NCBI RefSeq assembly: GCF_010681825.2
Contig: NZ_CP066776.1
Location: 310,001-374,000 of the forward strand
DNA: 64,000 nt
From: Sulfuriroseicoccus oceanibius
GTDB taxonomy: Bacteria; Verrucomicrobiota; Verrucomicrobiia; Verrucomicrobiales; SLCJ01
Reading direction: 5' to 3'
Every line of letters starts with the position of its first letter. Position 1 is the stretch's first letter. The notes beneath the pieces were generated by a model. The model saw nothing but the letters and a program-made list of their open reading frames with translations. It searched no databases and was not told the DNA's origin. A program made the position numbers and the translations under genes. Positions 27,239-35,801 of the stretch are shown in pieces.

Positions 27239-27637
27239 TCAGCATCCAAGCAACACCACAAGTTTCGGCCCGAAAAGCAAGGTTCCCACAATCACGGCAA
27301 CCAACGCACACACCAGTACAGCCCCGGCCGCCACATCCTTGACCCGCGCAATCTGCGGGTGCCGCGCCGGATGCAAATGATCGCATAGGGCTTCGATGCT
27401 GCTGTTGATCATTTCCGCCCCCAGAACCAACGCCCAGGTCAGTGCAAGCACAGCCCACTCCAGCTGGCTGAAGCCGAGCGCCCACGCCCCGGCCGAGGAA
27501 ACGACCACCGCCAACGAATGGATGCGAAGGTTGCGCTCACTGCGCCAAGCCAGTCCGATCCCGCGCAAAGCACAGCGCATGGCCCCCACCAATGATCCTT
27601 TCGTTCCCATAGCGCCCCATGATAGCCCGTTCGCCAT
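27239..27637 (-). CDS. dgkA: Diacylglycerol kinase (DgkA family)
   Basis: The 132-residue membrane protein has three hydrophobic helices and the DAGK motifs: RNLRIH near the N-terminus, the catalytic segment ALVLGAEMINSSIEALCDHL and KDVAAGAVLV. It phosphorylates diacylglycerol or undecaprenol at the inner membrane. ATG 27637 has GAGG five bases upstream, within the 17-nt gap after the lipase-like gene, so the two form an operon. ATG 27610 is an alternative start. Confidence 0.9.
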   Translation of the reverse strand: MANGLSWGAMGTKGSLVGAMRCALRGIGLAWRSERNLRIHSLAVVVSSAGAWALGFSQLEWAVLALTWALVLGAEMINSSIEALCDHLHPARHPQIARVKDVAAGAVLVCALVAVIVGTLLFGPKLVVLLGC

Positions 27638-27654
27638 CACCGCCTCAAGCGCCG

Positions 27655-29331
27655 CTATTGCCCCCCACTCTGGAGCTCCTTGCGGTGCAGGAGCAAGATC
27701 CGGGCGACTTCACGAATCCCGTCAGGACTCAATTGCACGCTGTGGTTGCTCGGCACGATCCGCTCGGAGGCAGCCCCGTCGAGATGAGAACTCCAGTATT
27801 CCACCACGCCGTCACTGCTGTCGGGCGTATCACCCTTTCCCCGGTCACCGATGATGGAGTGGAATGGAATATCCTCCCGCAGAGGCAATTCATTGATGGT
27901 TCGGACAAAGCGATTGCGCGGCGACAAGGTGTCGATGCTATTGGGCATGGTCTCCATGCGGATGGCGTTGCCGCTTAGCGTCACCGCATTGATCACCGAG
28001 AGGCGCAGATCATCGAGGAAGCTTGGCAATTTGATCAAACGCGAACCAAAGCGCCCGACCCAGTTCGATGCGAACTTGCTGCCCTTATGAGGTGAGGCCA
28101 GGAAGACCACCCGCGCCACATCATCCCGGGACTTGAAGAGCAGAACCTCCTCGATGATCTCGCGGTTGCGCTCTTGCAAATCCACTTCATCCGGTCCGGC
28201 TCCGAAGTACATCCGCCACAGCTTGTCCCCCGGATCGGTCACCAACGTTCGAGCAATCACCCCCCCCATGCTGTGGCCGACCACAATGATCCGCTTGTGT
28301 CCCGGATAAGTCTCGTTGATGCGGTCCAGCGCCTCCCGAAGCAGTGCCGCCGAGTAGGGATACGGATAGCCGCTAGGGTAACTGAACGCCCAGAACTGGA
28401 ACCTCGTACGGATCTCCGGAATGCCGTGCAAGTGGTTGATCATCGGCGCCCAGCTCGTCGGTGTGTCCTTGAGTCCGTGCACGAACAACACCGGAATGCG
28501 CTCCTTGTCGTAGGGCTGAAGGCGTATCAAGCGTGTCGTATCCTCGTACGACGCCGGTTTCAGCAACCTCGCCAACCCTAGCTTCTGGGGTTGTTCTTTG
28601 GCTATCCCGTAGGCGAGCGGAGCGGTCAAGTCAGCGGCAATCGGCACCGTGTAGCCGGAAACCTCGACGTTGACCCGCTCGAATGGGTTCACAAACCCGA
28701 GGGTTGCGGTGCTACCGTCGAAACTGATGTAAGCGGTGGCCGGAGCGTACCCACGCTTCATCTCAAACTCATCCAACTCAACATCTTCATCCGCGATGAC
28801 GACCACCGGCGCGCCCACTCCCGGCATCAATGTACGCTCGTAAAAATACTGGCCACTGATGGTCAGCCGATCGGTGGGCACTAACTTGAACTTCGCCGGA
28901 TCGTGCCCATTGGCAACATTCGGAGCGGTGGTCAACACGAAGTCGTCGCGCAATCCGCCCACCCGCACCGGCTCGTCCCACGGCGTGATATCGTGAGCCT
29001 CGACCAACTCAATCACCCGCCCGACCGCGAAGTTGTACGCACTGCGCCTGACCTCGTCGTAGGGCGTTTGCCCGAACGCCTCGGCAGCGTCCCGGCAGAT
29101 CGCCAAATACTCACCGAGCGCCACGTGCGGTTGGCGTTTTTCCACCCGCCGAGCGGCATCAAAACGCGCCTGCCAGCTCGCCGCTTCGCCCTTTTCCACC
29201 GTCTCGTTAAGTTGGCGCGAAAACACAGGCGCGCGCTCTTTCACCTTCACAATCGAATGGCAGGCCGTAAGCCCGAAAGCCACCACCACCGCCATCGCGG
29301 TGAGTTGAATAGAACGAAACGAGATTCGCAT
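27655..29331 (-). CDS. Alpha/beta-hydrolase lipoprotein (esterase/lipase)
   Basis: The 558-residue protein starts at ATG 29331 with a lipoprotein signal peptide and lipobox (GLTACHS). The hydrolase core has the oxyanion strand PVLFVHGLKDTP, the nucleophile elbow GHSMGG (about residue 350) and a late His in VPSNHSVQ. It resembles triacylglycerol lipase/PGAP1-like esterases acting in the envelope. A 200-residue N-terminal extension is unique to such lipoproteins. It forms an operon with dgkA 17 nt downstream, so both may act on membrane lipids. Confidence 0.85.
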   Translation of the reverse strand: MRISFRSIQLTAMAVVVAFGLTACHSIVKVKERAPVFSRQLNETVEKGEAASWQARFDAARRVEKRQPHVALGEYLAICRDAAEAFGQTPYDEVRRSAYNFAVGRVIELVEAHDITPWDEPVRVGGLRDDFVLTTAPNVANGHDPAKFKLVPTDRLTISGQYFYERTLMPGVGAPVVVIADEDVELDEFEMKRGYAPATAYISFDGSTATLGFVNPFERVNVEVSGYTVPIAADLTAPLAYGIAKEQPQKLGLARLLKPASYEDTTRLIRLQPYDKERIPVLFVHGLKDTPTSWAPMINHLHGIPEIRTRFQFWAFSYPSGYPYPYSAALLREALDRINETYPGHKRIIVVGHSMGGVIARTLVTDPGDKLWRMYFGAGPDEVDLQERNREIIEEVLLFKSRDDVARVVFLASPHKGSKFASNWVGRFGSRLIKLPSFLDDLRLSVINAVTLSGNAIRMETMPNSIDTLSPRNRFVRTINELPLREDIPFHSIIGDRGKGDTPDSSDGVVEYWSSHLDGAASERIVPSNHSVQLSPDGIREVARILLLHRKELQSGGQ

Positions 29332-29387
29332 GGTCAAACGGGATGAAGTGAACTCGATAGACTACGGAGAGGCTCGAACCCACGGGG

Positions 29388-30134
29388 TCAGCGTCCGGCA
29401 GGTTGATAGCCGGCAGGGATCACCGGAGTGAAAACCGCATCATCGATCGCCACGGCGAGCTGCCAGTTCCCCAGATCGCCTTCAGTCATCGGAGCGCCCT
29501 TCAGGTTGCCATACGCCACATCAAACCGACGCGGCAGATAATCCCCTTTTCCAATCCACACGTCCCAATCCACCGCGTCGCCCTCACAGAACACATGCCG
29601 GCACTCCACCCCATTGACGGTCTCATCCTTGAGCAAGCTGATCCGCCCCTTGGACTTGGCAATCCGACTGTACGGAGCACTCACAACGAGGTCGGCCAGC
29701 GGCGGGTATGCAGCCCAACCCTTGGTGTAATCATCCACAAACTGATTGATCGTAGCCGGCGCCCGCTCGACCCGGAACGTCTTGGCTCCGTGGTCAACCG
29801 TGGTCACTGTCTTCCCATTGAAATAAAGATCACGCCCTCCCTCCTGACTTACAGACTGCACGCGTACGTGATCGGGCCGCTGCACGTAAACCGTCACCTT
29901 CGCCGACTGATCGAATCCCGCCGCCTGCTGCAGCTCGGGATCTGACGAACGGGTGGCTTCGAAAACCATCGTCGGTGCCCCGCCCACAGTCGTCGACATC
30001 GCACGCAGGGCCTGATCAGCCTCGGGCTGGATCACCGCCCCACCACGCAGCGAAGAACAACTCGCACCAACAGATACCAATGCCGCACATCCAGCGATGC
30101 ACACCAAATGACGAGGAGAGATTAGAGAAAACAT
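29388..30134 (-). CDS. DUF2092-family lipoprotein
   Basis: The 248-residue product starts at ATG 30134 and has a lipobox near residue 26 (VGASCSS). The body matches the DUF2092/LolA-like pattern: PTMVFEATRSSDPELQQ, KVTVYVQRPDHVRVQS, a DLYFNGKTVTTVD strand and DVWIGKGDYLPRR. These proteins form an open beta-barrel that may carry lipid; the true substrate is unknown. It is 56 nt upstream of the hydrolase lipoprotein gene in the same direction and probably in one operon with it. Confidence 0.8.
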   Translation of the reverse strand: MFSLISPRHLVCIAGCAALVSVGASCSSLRGGAVIQPEADQALRAMSTTVGGAPTMVFEATRSSDPELQQAAGFDQSAKVTVYVQRPDHVRVQSVSQEGGRDLYFNGKTVTTVDHGAKTFRVERAPATINQFVDDYTKGWAAYPPLADLVVSAPYSRIAKSKGRISLLKDETVNGVECRHVFCEGDAVDWDVWIGKGDYLPRRFDVAYGNLKGAPMTEGDLGNWQLAVAIDDAVFTPVIPAGYQPAGR

Positions 30135-30274
30135 AACAGCAAAAAGTGAACGCCCACCGAGGCAGTAAAAAAACATCACCAGAGAATGCGTTTCGTCGTC
30201 ATCAATCAAGCTTGGAATCGTACCGCTCATAACAGCACATCCAACCTATGGCTGAGCTCCAGATTCCTAACGCC

Positions 30275-31390
30275 ATGAAACCCCCGACCCAATACCAACT
30301 CGCCACCCTGGGCATCAGCGCCAGCCTACTCTGCGCCACGCCATCCCTCGCCGAGGAACCCACCAACCCGCCCGCCAATATCGCTCCCATCGAATCAGAC
30401 GAACTCGCCGAACGCAGAGCCTCAATCCCATTGATTGAAGCCCGCCTGGCCGACCGTCAGGAGCAAATGAAGGAGCTCGCCGACGATATGGAAAGACTCC
30501 ATCAGAAGATCGAGACTCGCATTGATAAAATCGTCGACACCCTCGCCAGCTATCGCGACTCCAACCAATCGAAAACACGTGTCGCCCGAACCAAGAGCAA
30601 TGTCATGGAAGGCCTGGGCAAAGTTATCGCCGATTACAAACGTAAGCGCGATCAGTTGCTCGAAGAGGCAAAACAACCCAACTCAGGCATCACCGGGGAA
30701 GATGCCCAAGCCGACCTCAAAGCTCTCAACGAACTGGCAAACAAACGCATCGACCAGCTGATCATCCTTTCCAAAAGCTTCACCGACCACAAAGACTACG
30801 ACAAATACAAGGAGGGCGCGACCTACTACGGCGGCTGGGGCCACCACGGCTGGGCGGTTCCCGTCCGCGACAAGAATCCGGACTTCGCCCAAAACCGCAG
30901 GGAAACCAAACAGACCGACAGCCAACGCCGCGGCATGATCGACGCTCTGAAGAGCAGCATCACCCAATTGGAAAAACGCATCACGCTGCTGGAGGACCTC
31001 AGCCAACGTGAAAGCTCGAACGATCAGGAACGCGAGATCTACGGCAAGGACCTCGCAGTTAGTAAAAAGACCCTAGAGGACCGCCAGTCTCAACTCGCCA
31101 CCATGCTAGGGGCCTGGGAGCCATCCGGAGGCGAAAAGGCAGCCATGGAGGACGGAGGTACCACCGCGCCCGCACGCGAACCGAAAAAGATCAGCCGCAA
31201 CGAAGCGCACGACCTCGAGCTCTTGATCCACGAAGTCGCCGAAGACATCGACCGGGATATGGACGAGTTATTCCGCAAGTACGACGAGCTCAAACAACGC
31301 CGCGCCCAAATCCGCAATATCGAGGCCAACCTCGATGCCCGCAAACAATGGCTCGAGAACTACGACGCCCAACACGGCAGCGGATCCTGA
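30275..31390 (+). CDS. Exported coiled-coil hypothetical protein
   Basis: ATG 30275 begins a signal peptide (LATLGISASLLCATPSLA). An ATG at 30248 would add nine residues. The mature 345 residues are almost all charged heptad-like helix: two long coiled-coil arms (about 50-170 and 220-370) around a short Gly/Trp-rich segment (TYYGGWGHHGWAVPV). No family recognised. It is divergent from the DUF2092 gene and ends just before the repeat cluster. Confidence 0.7.
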   Translation: MKPPTQYQLATLGISASLLCATPSLAEEPTNPPANIAPIESDELAERRASIPLIEARLADRQEQMKELADDMERLHQKIETRIDKIVDTLASYRDSNQSKTRVARTKSNVMEGLGKVIADYKRKRDQLLEEAKQPNSGITGEDAQADLKALNELANKRIDQLIILSKSFTDHKDYDKYKEGATYYGGWGHHGWAVPVRDKNPDFAQNRRETKQTDSQRRGMIDALKSSITQLEKRITLLEDLSQRESSNDQEREIYGKDLAVSKKTLEDRQSQLATMLGAWEPSGGEKAAMEDGGTTAPAREPKKISRNEAHDLELLIHEVAEDIDRDMDELFRKYDELKQRRAQIRNIEANLDARKQWLENYDAQHGSGS

Positions 31391-31483
31391 GCCCACACTC
31401 AGACCAGCTGCCGCCAAGCTCGGCGCAACAGCGCTGCCCATTCTCTGTGCGGACCCAAAACCTACAGCCGACAATCCTCGAAC

Positions 31484-31683
31484 GGTACTAACTTAGGGCA
31501 TCTCGCCGTGCCGGGAGCGGCCGGCGGGGCGGCGATGCGCTTCGGCGGTGTCGCGGGCTTGGCCCGTACTGCGTCTGCGCGGGATATCCCAGGGTGTGGT
31601 CGCCTGAGTCTCCCGTCACCCGGGGCTGGTTTGCGTCTCCTTTGCAGGGAGGATTTGACCCGAGCGAGGCTTAAGTTAGTGCC
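31484..31683. repeat. CTAACTTA-ended dispersed element, copy B (complete ends)
   Basis: Left end ggtactaacttagggc and right end, read from the other strand, ggcactaacttaagcc form a clear terminal inverted repeat of about 15 bp. The left 40 bp matches the right end of copy A at 17200-17355 read backwards (ctaacttaggg, gtcgggagcggcc). It is 200 bp long with no transposase. Confidence 0.72.
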
Positions 31684-31745
31684 GATCCCGGATCCCCTCA
31701 GACACCTCGCCAGCACCAAGCTTGGCTAACGCCCACTCCTTGGTG

Positions 31746-31944
31746 CCGCACCCGCCGCACCCGCCGCACCCGCCGCACAGGCCGCACAGGCCGCACAGGC
31801 CGCACAGGCCGCACAGGCCGCACAGGCCGCACAGGCCGCACCTTCCGACCTTCCGACCTTCCGACCTTCCGACCTTCCGACCTTCCGACCTTCCGACCTT
31901 CCGACCTTCCGACCTTCCGACCTTCCGACCTTCCGACCTTCCGC
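31746..31944. repeat. Compound microsatellite: 9-bp and 8-bp units
   Basis: Three ccgcacccg units are followed by seven ccgcacagg units (9 bp, 31746-31835) and about thirteen ccttccga units (8 bp, 31841-31944). Open frames on both strands here consist only of the repeat translated. A three-hairpin element begins eight bases after it. Confidence 0.95.
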
Positions 31945-31951
31945 AACCCGC

Positions 31952-32041
31952 CGTCGCGAAGCGACGACTTACCGGCTAGCCGGAGGTTTCAACCTCCGGT
32001 TCCGTCACCCAATCCAGCTCGTCCCGAAGGGACGGTTTACC
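31952..32041 (+). repeat. Three-hairpin palindromic element, copy 2
   Basis: Hairpins at 31952-31966 (cgtcgc-gaa-gcgacg), 31980-31999 (ccggaggtt/aacctccgg) and 32020-32034 (cgtccc-gaa-gggacg) are followed by gtttac, in the same order and nearly the same spacing as copy 1. The linkers between hairpin 2 and 3 differ, while the stems are identical. Confidence 0.88.
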
Positions 32042-32080
32042 CCTCGACGAGGCTCCGATGCGAGCGCCACCCGGCATCGA

Positions 32081-33550
32081 TCAGAACCGATACGCAAACC
32101 CACCGGTAACGAGCACATCGCTCTTCTTCCGATCGCGCGTAGGCTCGTTGATGTACGTCCACGTCACTCCGGAGCGCAGCATCAGATTCCCGATCAACCG
32201 CACATCCAATCGCGCGGAACCATCGAGATGATAATCGCTGACATCCGACGGATTACCCACCGCGGAGAGCGACTGCTTCAAGGTCACCCCCTCGATCAAC
32301 TCCCACGTGAACCGCTGACCAACAAAGACCGAAACATACCCTTCCGGGTCGTCGTCCACCGACTCAAATGTATAACCGGGGCCGCCATCCAGACTGAAGG
32401 TCATGGCATCGTTCTTCAGCAAATACGCACCAGCCAGCGCGGACGGAGTCATGCGATAGGCCACACCAGCCAGGTCATCGTGCAGGAACCCGAAATTGGC
32501 ACCGGCATACCACCGAGGCCCGAACAACCACTTGTAATTGATTTCGGCAGCAGTCTTCTGCAACGTCGTACTGACTTCATCTTTGCTGTAGCTGGCATCG
32601 ATATCAAAGAACCACTCGTTGCTCGCCGAGCGGAACGCCACGTCGTAGCCACCAGTGAGCGTCACGGTCTCCGCATTGCCATCGCTCACCGTCACCCCGG
32701 CTCCCGCCGAACTATCCCAACCCATTTTCGGCGCAGACGATCCGCCAGCCGCCTTGAATAAAGTGCGACGCTTCTTAGGTGACGGCTTTTGTTGGAACCC
32801 TCCAATCGCATACTCTACTGCCGTCATCAGCACCAGATCCGTCGTTTCCGCCCCCGCCGCAGGTGTGTTGTCATACGCTCCCCGTCCGGAAAAACGCAAC
32901 GCCCAGAAATCACTCAACCGCGTCGTCAGCCCAGCCTCCGCCTCAAGCTGGTAGTTGGAAAAGTCACCGAACTCCGGCACAAACCCCGCCGACTGCCAAA
33001 ACTGCGTACGATCGGTCAGCTGGTATTTGAAGCGCTGACCCAACAGTCCCGCCACGTAATGGTCGGACACACCGCCCTTGTCTTCCCAAAGGTAACCAAG
33101 ACCGCCTTCCAGCGACAACGTCACGCGGTCGTTTTTGATCACATCGTAACCGACCTTCGGAAGCACCTGGGTCCGGTACTCCAGATCCGCCAAGGGATCG
33201 TGCAGGTACCCGGCCCGCGCACCAACATACATCCGGTCACTAACCGTCCAGCGGAAGTTACCAAACGCGCGAATCGTGTCGGTGGTGGTCTCTTCGCTAT
33301 TTTCTCCGTAGAGATAATCAGCCCCGAGCACCAGCTCGTGACTGTCACCCAACCAAGTCGCCATTCCCTGTAACCCGCTGGTAAAGCTATCACTGTTGCC
33401 GCTACTCGCGCTGAGCGAGCCGGCGGCGGTGATCTCTAGCGGCGCGGGTTTCTTCACCTGCGTCACCGGCACCTCGGCCAATGCAGGAGCCACGCTCACT
33501 ATGCCGCCAAACAAACACGTAGTCGCAGAGAGAAGAATCGATCGGGTCAT
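32081..33550 (-). CDS. Outer-membrane protein with two tandem DUF481 barrels
   Basis: The 489-residue protein has a signal peptide (LSATTCLFGGIVSVAPALA). It contains two successive DUF481 (YdiY-like) copies, about residues 35-255 and 285-489. Matching landmarks occur in each: NSDSFTSG and DGNAETVT starts, YVGARAGYLHDPLADLEYR against YAGANFGFLHDDLAGVAYR, YLWEDKGG against YTFESVDDD, and GQRFKYQLTDRTQF against GQRFTWELIEGVTL. A basic linker (KPSPKKRR) joins them. It ends VTGGFAYRF with the BAM-type terminal Phe. DUF481 proteins are salt-induced outer-membrane proteins of unknown function. Confidence 0.85.
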   Translation of the reverse strand: MTRSILLSATTCLFGGIVSVAPALAEVPVTQVKKPAPLEITAAGSLSASSGNSDSFTSGLQGMATWLGDSHELVLGADYLYGENSEETTTDTIRAFGNFRWTVSDRMYVGARAGYLHDPLADLEYRTQVLPKVGYDVIKNDRVTLSLEGGLGYLWEDKGGVSDHYVAGLLGQRFKYQLTDRTQFWQSAGFVPEFGDFSNYQLEAEAGLTTRLSDFWALRFSGRGAYDNTPAAGAETTDLVLMTAVEYAIGGFQQKPSPKKRRTLFKAAGGSSAPKMGWDSSAGAGVTVSDGNAETVTLTGGYDVAFRSASNEWFFDIDASYSKDEVSTTLQKTAAEINYKWLFGPRWYAGANFGFLHDDLAGVAYRMTPSALAGAYLLKNDAMTFSLDGGPGYTFESVDDDPEGYVSVFVGQRFTWELIEGVTLKQSLSAVGNPSDVSDYHLDGSARLDVRLIGNLMLRSGVTWTYINEPTRDRKKSDVLVTGGFAYRF

Positions 33551-33602
33551 AAGAAAACCCGCACGATGCCAGCAGATCCCCCCAATGCAATCACGGATCG
33601 GC

Positions 33603-34505
33603 TCACGTCTTCCTCGGTAGCTCTTCCCTTACCTCGAGCCAACGCCCGGGAATCCTCTCCCGCCCCGCGTAAGCCGTCACCATTCCACCAATGATCGCGC
33701 AGTTGGTGTCACAATCCCCGCCCACCTCGATCGCGCTCAAAATCGCTTCCTCGTAGTCAGCCAGGCAGCGCGTCGCATTCCAAACGCAAAACGGCACCGT
33801 ATCCTGCGCGGAGACCTCCGCTCCATTGCCCAACTCACGGGCAGCGACCTCCGGAGGAACCTCATCCAAATCCCGCGCCACCTCCAGCATCCTTCGCACA
33901 CGGCTCTCCGGAGTGTGCTCCAGCACCGAGTCCCACATCAATTCCGCTGCCTGAGTGGAAGTCATTCCCCTCGCCCGAATACCTGCTGCGGTTGCCACCG
34001 CCACGGCGACCGCCCCCGCGATTCCTTCCGGATGATAATGCGTCACCCGGGCCGACCGCGTCGACTGCCGCACCACATCGGCCAAATCGTCCGCAAAATA
34101 CGCCCCCAATGGAGCCACACGCATCGCAGCCCCATTCCCGTACGAACCGCTACCAAACGCATGTTTAGACACCTTCTCCCACGGTGAACCCACACCGATC
34201 TCCTCCAAAATCCGCCGCGCCATCTTGCCATAGCCGCGGTCCGGATCCCTCTTGAACCGGGAAGCAAAAGCCCACGCCAGCGCGCTTTCATCCACACTCT
34301 TGAGCAACGACAACGACTCACACAACGCGATCGCCATCTCCGTGTCATCAGTGAACCTCACGGTTCCAGCCGCGATGTCTTGAAACCCACTCAGCCGCCG
34401 GCTGTCGTAGTAGCGATAACTCAACGCCTCCCCCACGGCATCTCCCACCGAGAGTCCCTCCAAAACTTCATAGGCAAGTGCCAGCCTTTCGTGATGCGGA
34501 CGCAT
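33603..34505 (-). CDS. ADP-ribosylglycohydrolase family protein
   Basis: The 300-residue product has the DraG/ARH metal-binding motifs: SVGDAVGEALSY, GTVRFTDDTEMAIALCESL (the TDDT site for the first magnesium) and the C-terminal GGDCDTNCAIIGGMVTAY (GGDxDT for the second). Such enzymes remove ADP-ribose from proteins or small metabolites in the cytoplasm. No partner ADP-ribosyltransferase is nearby. Length is normal. Confidence 0.92.
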   Translation of the reverse strand: MRPHHERLALAYEVLEGLSVGDAVGEALSYRYYDSRRLSGFQDIAAGTVRFTDDTEMAIALCESLSLLKSVDESALAWAFASRFKRDPDRGYGKMARRILEEIGVGSPWEKVSKHAFGSGSYGNGAAMRVAPLGAYFADDLADVVRQSTRSARVTHYHPEGIAGAVAVAVATAAGIRARGMTSTQAAELMWDSVLEHTPESRVRRMLEVARDLDEVPPEVAARELGNGAEVSAQDTVPFCVWNATRCLADYEEAILSAIEVGGDCDTNCAIIGGMVTAYAGRERIPGRWLEVREELPRKT

Positions 34506-34555
34506 AACGCTTCAATGCAACACAACCAGCCCCGGCGGCTGAACCAAAATCTTCA

Positions 34556-35377
34556 CTAATGATCCAGGCGTGCTGCCTCACCATCCGCCAACGCTCCGAC
34601 CATCGTCGCCGGCACATTGGTCGTGATCGATTGCACGCCCCACTCCGCCAGTTGCTGGGCGCGCGCGGGATCGTCCTCGGTCCAGACGTGGAACTGATAA
34701 CCAGCCTGCCGCACCTCGCGCACAATCGACTCCTTGAGTCCCGCGGATTTCGCGCTGCAGCCGTCCGCTCCAATTTCCTTCAACGTGGCCAGCACGGACT
34801 TCACCGACGGCTTGGATCTCCCGAGCCAGTTCCGCTCGAATCTTAACAACCAGTGCGCTGTGATTACGGGCGCTGCACGCTTCACCGCCGCCACCACCTC
34901 GGCATCAAACGCAATCACCACGACCTGGTCGTCCGCCAGCCCGGCGGCTTCCAAATCGCCCATCAACGCCGGCACAATCTCCGGCCCGCATTTGATCTCG
35001 ACCACCACGCGCTTGCCCACAGGCACGGTGGCAAAAACCTGACGTGCCGAGGGAATCCCCACCGGGCGATCATCCGGAGCCACCGGCCCCACGATTTCCA
35101 GCTGCTGCAACTGCTCCCAAGTGGAATCCTTCACCACCAGCTTGCGCCCTGTCACCCGCTGAGTGTCCGCATCGTGAATGCACACCACCACGCCGTCACT
35201 GGTCATTCGGAAATCCCCTTCAACCGCCCCCGCCCCCTGCTGCCACGCCAGCTCGAATGCGGGCAACGTATTCTCCGGCGCCTCCGCGCTCGCACCTCGA
35301 TGCGCCACCACCAGCGGACTCGCCACCGACAGCGATACTCCTGCCAGCCCCAATGCCCCCAAGATTCTCATCATCAT
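34556..35377 (-). CDS. Glycerophosphodiester phosphodiesterase (exported)
   Basis: The 273-residue protein has a short signal peptide (LGALGLAGVSLSVASP). It shows the GDPD signature VVAHRGASAEAPENTLPAFELAW, GAVEGDFRMTSDGVVVCIHD, with the two catalytic histidines and the Glu/Asp metal ligands. The closing WTEDDPARAQQLAEWGVQSITTN segment is also typical. It hydrolyses glycerophosphodiesters to sn-glycerol-3-phosphate. Three ATG codons in a row (35377, 35374, 35371) leave the exact start open. It converges with nothing; a palindromic element lies just upstream. Confidence 0.93.
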   Translation of the reverse strand: MMMRILGALGLAGVSLSVASPLVVAHRGASAEAPENTLPAFELAWQQGAGAVEGDFRMTSDGVVVCIHDADTQRVTGRKLVVKDSTWEQLQQLEIVGPVAPDDRPVGIPSARQVFATVPVGKRVVVEIKCGPEIVPALMGDLEAAGLADDQVVVIAFDAEVVAAVKRAAPVITAHWLLRFERNWLGRSKPSVKSVLATLKEIGADGCSAKSAGLKESIVREVRQAGYQFHVWTEDDPARAQQLAEWGVQSITTNVPATMVGALADGEAARLDH

Positions 35378-35435
35378 CCACGCAAACTACCTCATTCCGT
35401 CCCCCCAACGCACGCAGGATCTGCGGGGCATCAAA

Positions 35436-35524
35436 GTAAACCGTCCCTCTGGGACGAAGCCCTCTTGCTCGCAGAACCGGAGGTTAAAACCTCCGGCTAA
35501 CCAATAACACGTCACTTCGCGACG
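35436..35524 (-). repeat. Three-hairpin palindromic element, copy 3 (inverted)
   Basis: Read on the minus strand, the order is the same as in copies 1 and 2: cgtcgc-gaa-gtgacg (35524-35510), ccggaggtt/aacctccgg (35496-35477), cgtccc-aga-gggacg (35456-35442), gtttac. One stem carries a G-T wobble and one loop differs, so it has diverged but kept its folding. It directly precedes the headless higA remnant. Confidence 0.86.
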
Positions 35525-35557
35525 CCATCACGCACTCGCACGACTCATACAGCCACG

Positions 35558-35798
35558 TTGACACCACCCTATAACGCCATGGCGCGGGCCATCGGTGTTG
35601 CCCCCCCGTGCGATCAACGAAATCGTCCATGGCAAACGGTCTATCACACCGCAGATGTCGATCCGATTCGGCGCCTTCTTCGGACAATCCCCCGAGTTTT
35701 GGCACGGGCTCCAAGTCGAATGTGATTTCCGCGCTCTCCGTGGAAAGGTCGAAGAACTGACCAAAGACATTCCACGAGCCGAATCCCTGATTGCGTAA
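35558..35798 (+). pseudogene. higA: Truncated, frameshifted HigA-type antitoxin gene
   Basis: Two frames join into one HigA-like sequence: [16 protein letters not shown] (from 35558) and then [36 protein letters not shown] (to 35798). The switch occurs in a run of seven C at 35601-35607; removing one C restores the frame. The helix-turn-helix N-terminus (about 20 residues) is missing, and copy 3 of the palindromic element lies immediately upstream. No HigB toxin is adjacent. The remnant is therefore inactive, or at best expressed as a C-terminal fragment from GTG 35595. Confidence 0.75.
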
Positions 35799-35801
35799 GC
35801 A

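Noticed and set aside
31698-31979. Open frames rich in VRP/GRSEGRKV on one strand and PHRPHRP/TFRPSDLP on the other
   Set aside because: Both are the microsatellite read in frame; composition is purely repeat-driven.
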